Below, piece by piece: positions 5,089-8,056 of a stretch of DNA of 8,056 bases. Origin of the DNA: a bacterium (GTDB taxonomy: Bacteria; Chlamydiota; Chlamydiia; Chlamydiales; Rhabdochlamydiaceae); NCBI GenBank assembly GCA_021802305.1, contig JAKAAD010000044.1:1-8056 (forward strand), written 5' to 3'. The position numbers were made by a program, and so were the translations under genes. Position 1 is the first letter of the stretch. The number at the start of each line of letters is the position of its first letter. Below the pieces are notes generated by a model. That model was not told the DNA's origin. It saw only the letters and a list, made by a program, of their open reading frames with translations, and made no database searches.

Positions 5089-5555
5089 CGAGGAATCATC
5101 CTGTTCAAAATAGATTCAATAAAGCGATTGCAAATCTCTAAGGTTTTTAATGCACAATCTGTGTATTTCACGCGCTCTTCATAACGCATATTGAGAAGAA
5201 GTGTCGTTTGATTGATGCCATCGGCATGTATTTTCACTTGTGCATCAAGCGCTTGTAAAACGGCATCGATTTCGTTGGAGTTTTTCCATTGAAAAGTAAG
5301 ATGATTATTGAAGGCCTCAGGGAATTCTTTGTAAATTGCTTCGATCGCTTGAAAGGTTTCAGGATCTTGGGTGAAGTCCGCTTTCCCTGCTGCGCGTGCG
5401 TGTGTAAGTTTTGTGATGAGATGGGTGAGATCCTTATTTGTTTTGTTTTGCAATTCAAGTTTCGCAAGAAGATGGTGTATGTTTGTTTCGCAGTGATCAA
5501 AAGCGGTGCTATGCATTTGTAAACACGCTACTGCAGGATGGTGGCCGATGTTCAT
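5085..5555 (-). CDS. Hydrophilic helical protein, possible type III secretion tip/filament-like (EspA/SseB-like)
   Basis: First gene of the operon, 156 aa, soluble, without signal peptide or membrane segment. Residues 20-55 are helical with heptad-like Leu spacing, followed by an Ala-Arg-Ala-Ala-Gly-Lys-Ala-Asp-Phe turn (53-61), a middle region with Phe-Gln-Trp at 88-90, and a long amphipathic C-terminal helix (about 95-155) ending in a run like Arg-Phe-Ile-Glu-Ser-Ile-Leu. A long terminal helix with Met-Arg-Tyr midway and an Ile/Leu-rich end recalls EspA/SseB needle-tip and filament proteins (SctA), but similarity is weak and judged by eye. The ATG at 5555 has GGAG seven bases upstream, and a reasonable promoter lies about 30 bases further on. 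Two downstream hydrophobic-segment proteins strengthen the tip/translocator idea. Gene call confident, function tentative. Confidence 0.87.
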   Translation of the reverse strand: MNIGHHPAVACLQMHSTAFDHCETNIHHLLAKLELQNKTNKDLTHLITKLTHARAAGKADFTQDPETFQAIEAIYKEFPEAFNNHLTFQWKNSNEIDAVLQALDAQVKIHADGINQTTLLLNMRYEERVKYTDCALKTLEICNRFIESILNRMIPR

Positions 5556-5571
5556 TTCTTTACTCCATGAG

Positions 5572-5599
5572 TTGATTTACGCTATGAACATAGTAGATT
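5572..5599 (+). promoter_or_regulatory. Possible hemL promoter, overlapping the divergent one
   Basis: TTGATT (5572-5577) and TAGATT (5594-5599) are separated by 16 bases, each matching four of six consensus positions, upstream of hemL at 5638. It physically overlaps the opposite-strand promoter, so the two could compete. Weak match; offered as the best candidate in the 82-base gap. Confidence 0.3.
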
Positions 5600-5615
5600 T
5601 GTGATATTTTTTCAA
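5587..5615 (-). promoter_or_regulatory. Likely promoter of the three-gene operon
   Basis: On the - strand TTGAAA (5615-5610; five of six to the -35 consensus) is followed by a 17-base spacer and TATGTT (5592-5587; four of six). The ATG of the first gene is 31 bases downstream of the -10 element. The -10 lies inside a small inverted repeat, CTATG-AA-CATAG, at 5582-5593, which could be an operator or chance. Confidence 0.5.
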
Positions 5616-5637
5616 ACGAAATGCAAGGAAAAAAGCA

Positions 5638-6921
5638 ATGAACACAGCTACACAAAATAGAGTAAACAGCGCACAAATATATGCACGTGCATGCAAAGTC
5701 TTTCCAGGAGGGGTGAATTCACCGGTTCGAGCATTTAAAAATGTAGAGATGCTGCCGCTCATTGCAAGAGAGGGGAAAGAGGATATGCTGTGGGATGAAG
5801 AGGGCAATCAATATATCGATTTTTGTAGTTTTTGGGGCGCATTGATGCTGGGCCATGCGAACAAAAAAGTTGCGCAACGCATTGCAGAACAGCTTCCGCA
5901 TGGCATGGCATTTGGAACCACTTCCATGCATGAAATTCTCTTAGGCGAAAAGATTCTTTCGCATTTTCCCTCGTGTGAAAAAATTCGATTTGTTGTGACA
6001 GGTACAGAAGCAACGATGTCAGCAATTCGCATTGCGAGAAGAGTCACGGAGCGCTCGCTCATCGTCAAATTCGATGGACAATATCACGGTCATAGCGATG
6101 CTCTTCTCGTTGCCGCAGGGTCGGGTGCCGCGTCCATTGCTTCAGGCATTGAAAAAGAGCATGTGTGCCAAACAGTTTCTTTGCCCTTTAATGAAATAGA
6201 AACATGCCGCACTTTTCTACGCATGCAAACGGATCTTGCCGCAGTGATTGTAGAGCCTGTTTCTGCCAACATGGGAGTCATTGCTGCAGAACCGGGATTT
6301 CTCGAAATGTTGAGAGAAGAGACAACGCGATTAGGGGCGCTTCTCATTTTTGATGAAATTGTTACGGGATATCGTTCCTCGCTAGGAGGAGTTTCTTCTC
6401 AATGTGGAATCATTCCCGATCTCACTTGTTTAGGAAAAATCATTGGAGGGGGGCTGCCCGTTGCTGCGTTTGGCGGTAAGCGCGAGTACATGGATCAACT
6501 CGCACCGTTTGGCGATATTTATCAAGCAGGAACATTTGCGGGACATCCGATCGGAATGATTGCAGGATTAGAAACGCTTAACATTCTCGAGGAAAAGAGA
6601 TCGTATTCCGAACTTCTTGAGGCAACAGAATCTTTTCTGAAGCCGATGCGTGAAGTCGTTGCAGATCGCGACCTTCCCATTGTCATTCATGCATTTGGAT
6701 CGATGTTTTCGTTCTTTTTTGGAATACGCTCTGTGCGTGGATGGAAAGAGGTTTCCACTATAGACAAAGGAATGTTTCGTGCTTTCTACACCTATCTATT
6801 TGAGCGTGGGATCTATTTTTCTCCTAGTCCTTACGAGGCGCAATTTGTCACATTTGCACATTCGCACAAGCATTTAGAAGATGTACAAGCAATTATTTGC
6901 GAATTTTTATTTCTCATGTAA
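5638..6921 (+). CDS. hemL: Glutamate-1-semialdehyde 2,1-aminomutase
   Basis: PLP enzyme that converts glutamate-1-semialdehyde to 5-aminolevulinate, the last step of the C5 route into heme; cytoplasmic, normally partnered with glutamyl-tRNA reductase (hemA). At 427 aa it is full length. Seen are the N-terminal Gly-Gly-Val-Asn-Ser-Pro-Val-Arg-Ala-Phe (24-33), Gly-Thr-Glu-Ala (122-125), Tyr-His-Gly-His (149-152), Phe-Asp-Glu (238-240, Asp239 contacting the pyridine nitrogen), the PLP lysine Lys267 in Leu-Gly-Lys-Ile-Ile-Gly-Gly-Gly-Leu-Pro, Ala-Gly-Thr-Phe (297-300) and the C-terminal Pro-Tyr-Glu-Ala (398-401). Val-Thr-Gly-Thr-Glu-Ala replaces the more usual Val-Asn-Ser-Gly-Thr-Glu-Ala. AAGGA lies eight bases before the ATG. 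The gene is divergent from the putative secretion operon, and its 3' end overlaps the FliO-like gene by 15 bases. Confidence 0.96.
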   Translation: MNTATQNRVNSAQIYARACKVFPGGVNSPVRAFKNVEMLPLIAREGKEDMLWDEEGNQYIDFCSFWGALMLGHANKKVAQRIAEQLPHGMAFGTTSMHEILLGEKILSHFPSCEKIRFVVTGTEATMSAIRIARRVTERSLIVKFDGQYHGHSDALLVAAGSGAASIASGIEKEHVCQTVSLPFNEIETCRTFLRMQTDLAAVIVEPVSANMGVIAAEPGFLEMLREETTRLGALLIFDEIVTGYRSSLGGVSSQCGIIPDLTCLGKIIGGGLPVAAFGGKREYMDQLAPFGDIYQAGTFAGHPIGMIAGLETLNILEEKRSYSELLEATESFLKPMREVVADRDLPIVIHAFGSMFSFFFGIRSVRGWKEVSTIDKGMFRAFYTYLFERGIYFSPSPYEAQFVTFAHSHKHLEDVQAIICEFLFLM

Positions 6922-7335
6922 ATGAGGATCGATGTGCGATTCGAAGGTTGTAAGCGGTCTGATATTGATTTGCGATTCTGCAATAAGTACGCGCTTATTG
7001 TCGATTTCAACGAGATACAAAGCCGATTTTTGACTTAAGCCACGCCGTTCGATCACTTTGATCGATGTCCCATTTCCAGATTTTCCTCGCAATCCGCCGC
7101 GACCAATGCGACGAAAAAGCCAAAGCGTAAGGAAGAGCAAGATGACAATCCCAACAAGAGTAAGAATCATGCGCCAAAAATAGTTCTCCGTAGATTCTCC
7201 CTCATGAGAAGAAGTAAGGGAATGCATGAGTTCGTTTTTAGGAATGCTTGTTGCATCTGTATGTTCTTGAGCAGGTAAGGAATGCACACTAAAGAGAAGG
7301 AAAAAAGAGAGAACAGAGCACAAGAGGCGATTCAT
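6907..7335 (-). CDS. FliO-like single-pass membrane protein
   Basis: Protein of 142 aa with a likely signal peptide (1-22, hydrophobic core then Leu-Pro-Ala), a polar periplasmic stretch (23-55), one transmembrane helix (56-74), a basic cytoplasmic junction and a small C-terminal domain (about 91-128). That domain, with Ser-Ile-Lys-Val-Ile-Glu-Arg-Arg, Leu-Ser-Gln-Lys-Ser-Ala-Leu-Tyr-Leu-Val-Glu and Val-Leu-Ile-Ala-Glu-Ser, matches the FliO pattern. FliO helps assemble the FliPQR export gate in flagellar systems; Chlamydiota mostly lack flagella but keep some flagellar-export homologues, so a secretion or envelope role is possible here. The ATG is chosen because the signal peptide starts there; no Shine-Dalgarno is visible, and the gene begins 48 bases after fabI stops, so it may depend on fabI transcription. 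The 3' end overlaps hemL. Confidence 0.82.
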   Translation of the reverse strand: MNRLLCSVLSFFLLFSVHSLPAQEHTDATSIPKNELMHSLTSSHEGESTENYFWRMILTLVGIVILLFLTLWLFRRIGRGGLRGKSGNGTSIKVIERRGLSQKSALYLVEIDNKRVLIAESQINIRPLTTFESHIDPHLHEK

Positions 7336-7383
7336 ATTTGTAGTTTGAATTGGAAAGCGATTTCTTGCAACTTCAGGGGAAAC

Positions 7384-8056
7384 TTACTTTGGCGTTGCGG
7401 CTGCAGGTTGTTCCTTCAGTTGCAAGGCAGCACTATCTGAAGCAATGCCCATGGCATGCAACCCATTGTCGACAAAGAGCGTAACACCGGTAATGGCAGA
7501 AGCAAGAGGAGAAAGAAGAAAACACGCGGAAGCGCCGATTTCTTCTGCATTCAATTCCTTTACGAGAGGAGCATTTGCTTTGGAATAAGCAACCATACTA
7601 TCGATGAATCCAATGGCACGTGCAGCGCGACTTCGAAGAGGACCCGCCGAAATAGCATTTACGCGTATACCCCATTTGCGTCCCGCTTCCCACGCAAGCG
7701 TGCGAGTATCGCTCTCTAAAGAGGCTTTCGCAGAGCCCATGCCTCCGCCATATCCGGGAATAGCCCGTTCAGAAGCAATGTATGTCAGTGTGAGCGCAGC
7801 TCCACCTTCTTGCAAGTGGGGTCCAAAATGGGCTAAAAGGGAAACAAAGGAATAGCTCGAAGAGCTCTGTGCAGAGAGATACCCATGCCTAGACGTTTCG
7901 AGGAGAGGTTTTTTTACTTCAGGTGCATTGGCAAGAGAGTGCACAAGGATATCAATTTTTCCATGATCGCGCGCAACGGCTTCTGCTACTTCTGAAATCG
8001 TATATCCAGAAGTTCCCTGATATCGCTTATTCTCTTTAATCTCTTGAGCAATTATT
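7384..8056 (-). CDS. fabI: Enoyl-[acyl-carrier-protein] reductase FabI, 5' end beyond window
   Basis: NADH-dependent enoyl-ACP reductase of type II fatty-acid synthesis; cytoplasmic homotetramer of the short-chain dehydrogenase fold. The C-terminal 223 codons are present and the N-terminal part, including the first glycine-rich NAD-binding turn, lies past the right edge. The in-frame GTG at 7944 is an internal valine, not the start, since recognisable FabI sequence ([10 protein letters not shown]) runs through it. Catalytic tyrosines appear in Thr-Tyr-Ile-Ala-Ser-Glu and, ten residues on, in Gly-Tyr-Gly-Gly-Gly-Met, with the active lysine eight residues after the second. That Tyr-to-Lys distance is one longer than in E. 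coli FabI and matches the plant-type enzymes, as expected for Chlamydiota. The tail (Ala/Gln/Pro-rich) extends slightly past the usual end. The FliO-like gene follows on the same strand. Confidence 0.96.
   Translation of the reverse strand, partial: IIAQEIKENKRYQGTSGYTISEVAEAVARDHGKIDILVHSLANAPEVKKPLLETSRHGYLSAQSSSSYSFVSLLAHFGPHLQEGGAALTLTYIASERAIPGYGGGMGSAKASLESDTRTLAWEAGRKWGIRVNAISAGPLRSRAARAIGFIDSMVAYSKANAPLVKELNAEEIGASACFLLSPLASAITGVTLFVDNGLHAMGIASDSAALQLKEQPAAATPK

Noticed and set aside
5681..5692. Perfect palindrome ATGCACGTGCAT near the hemL start.
   Set aside because: Inside conserved-length coding sequence and single copy; likely chance, though a binding site cannot be excluded.
5759..6347. 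Several 70-88 codon - strand frames within hemL.
   Set aside because: They are antisense shadows of a highly conserved gene, with no start signals or protein features of their own.
6913..6926. Small hairpin at the hemL end (CTCAT-GTAA-ATGAG) considered as a bidirectional terminator.
   Set aside because: The stem is only five pairs and AT-rich, and no T run follows on either strand.
7384..7944. Reading fabI as a complete 186-codon gene starting at 7944.
   Set aside because: The codon at 7944 is GTG for an internal valine; recognisable FabI sequence continues upstream to the window edge.

Overview
The window looks like a piece of chromosome from an amoeba-associated member of the Chlamydiota (Waddlia-, Simkania- or Parachlamydia-like) rather than Chlamydia proper. 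Four things suggest this: a SET-domain protein that closely resembles chlamydial NUE-type histone methyltransferases, a plant-type FabI, chlamydial-type HemL, and small helical proteins that look like type III secretion substrates. This assignment comes from recognising families, not from a database search. Coding is dense on both strands with short intergenic gaps, and I saw no rRNA, tRNA, CRISPR, insertion sequence or convincing rho-independent terminator. There is no gene-free stretch longer than about 110 bases.

Left part (1-2582). A very AT-rich leader (only 15 G/C in the first 106 bases) precedes a + strand gene whose C-terminal half resembles a eukaryotic-type SH2 domain. The reading frame breaks inside that domain at an A6 run (675-680) and continues one frame over to 914. 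A - strand four-helix membrane protein of the TMEM14/UPF0136 type follows tail to tail. Then come sua5 (+; threonylcarbamoyl-AMP synthase for tRNA t6A) and a convergent SMR-family transporter of the SugE/Gdx type (-).

Middle part (2583-5637). A - strand histidine phosphatase lies upstream of the SMR gene. It is divergent from the + strand SET-domain methyltransferase gene. The SET gene converges on a compact three-gene - strand operon, and the two stop codons interlock in a TTAA. The operon encodes a 156-aa hydrophilic helical protein, a 239-aa protein with membrane-hairpin character and a 144-aa protein with one hydrophobic stretch. Sizes, order, hydropathy and the C-terminal helix of the first protein suggest a needle-tip plus two-translocator set of a type III secretion system (SctA/SctE/SctB-like). 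That is inference and the main hypothesis worth testing here. A chromatin-modifying effector candidate sits directly next to it.

Right part (5638-8056). hemL (+; glutamate-1-semialdehyde aminomutase, tetrapyrrole synthesis) is divergent from the three-gene operon across an 82-bp region with candidate promoters on both strands. It converges with a 15-bp overlap on a FliO-like single-pass membrane protein (-). That gene lies 48 bp downstream of fabI (-; enoyl-ACP reductase), whose 5' end runs off the window.

Taken together, ordinary housekeeping genes (sua5, hemL, fabI) are interleaved with three loci that point to host interaction: the SH2-like protein, the SET protein and the putative translocon operon.
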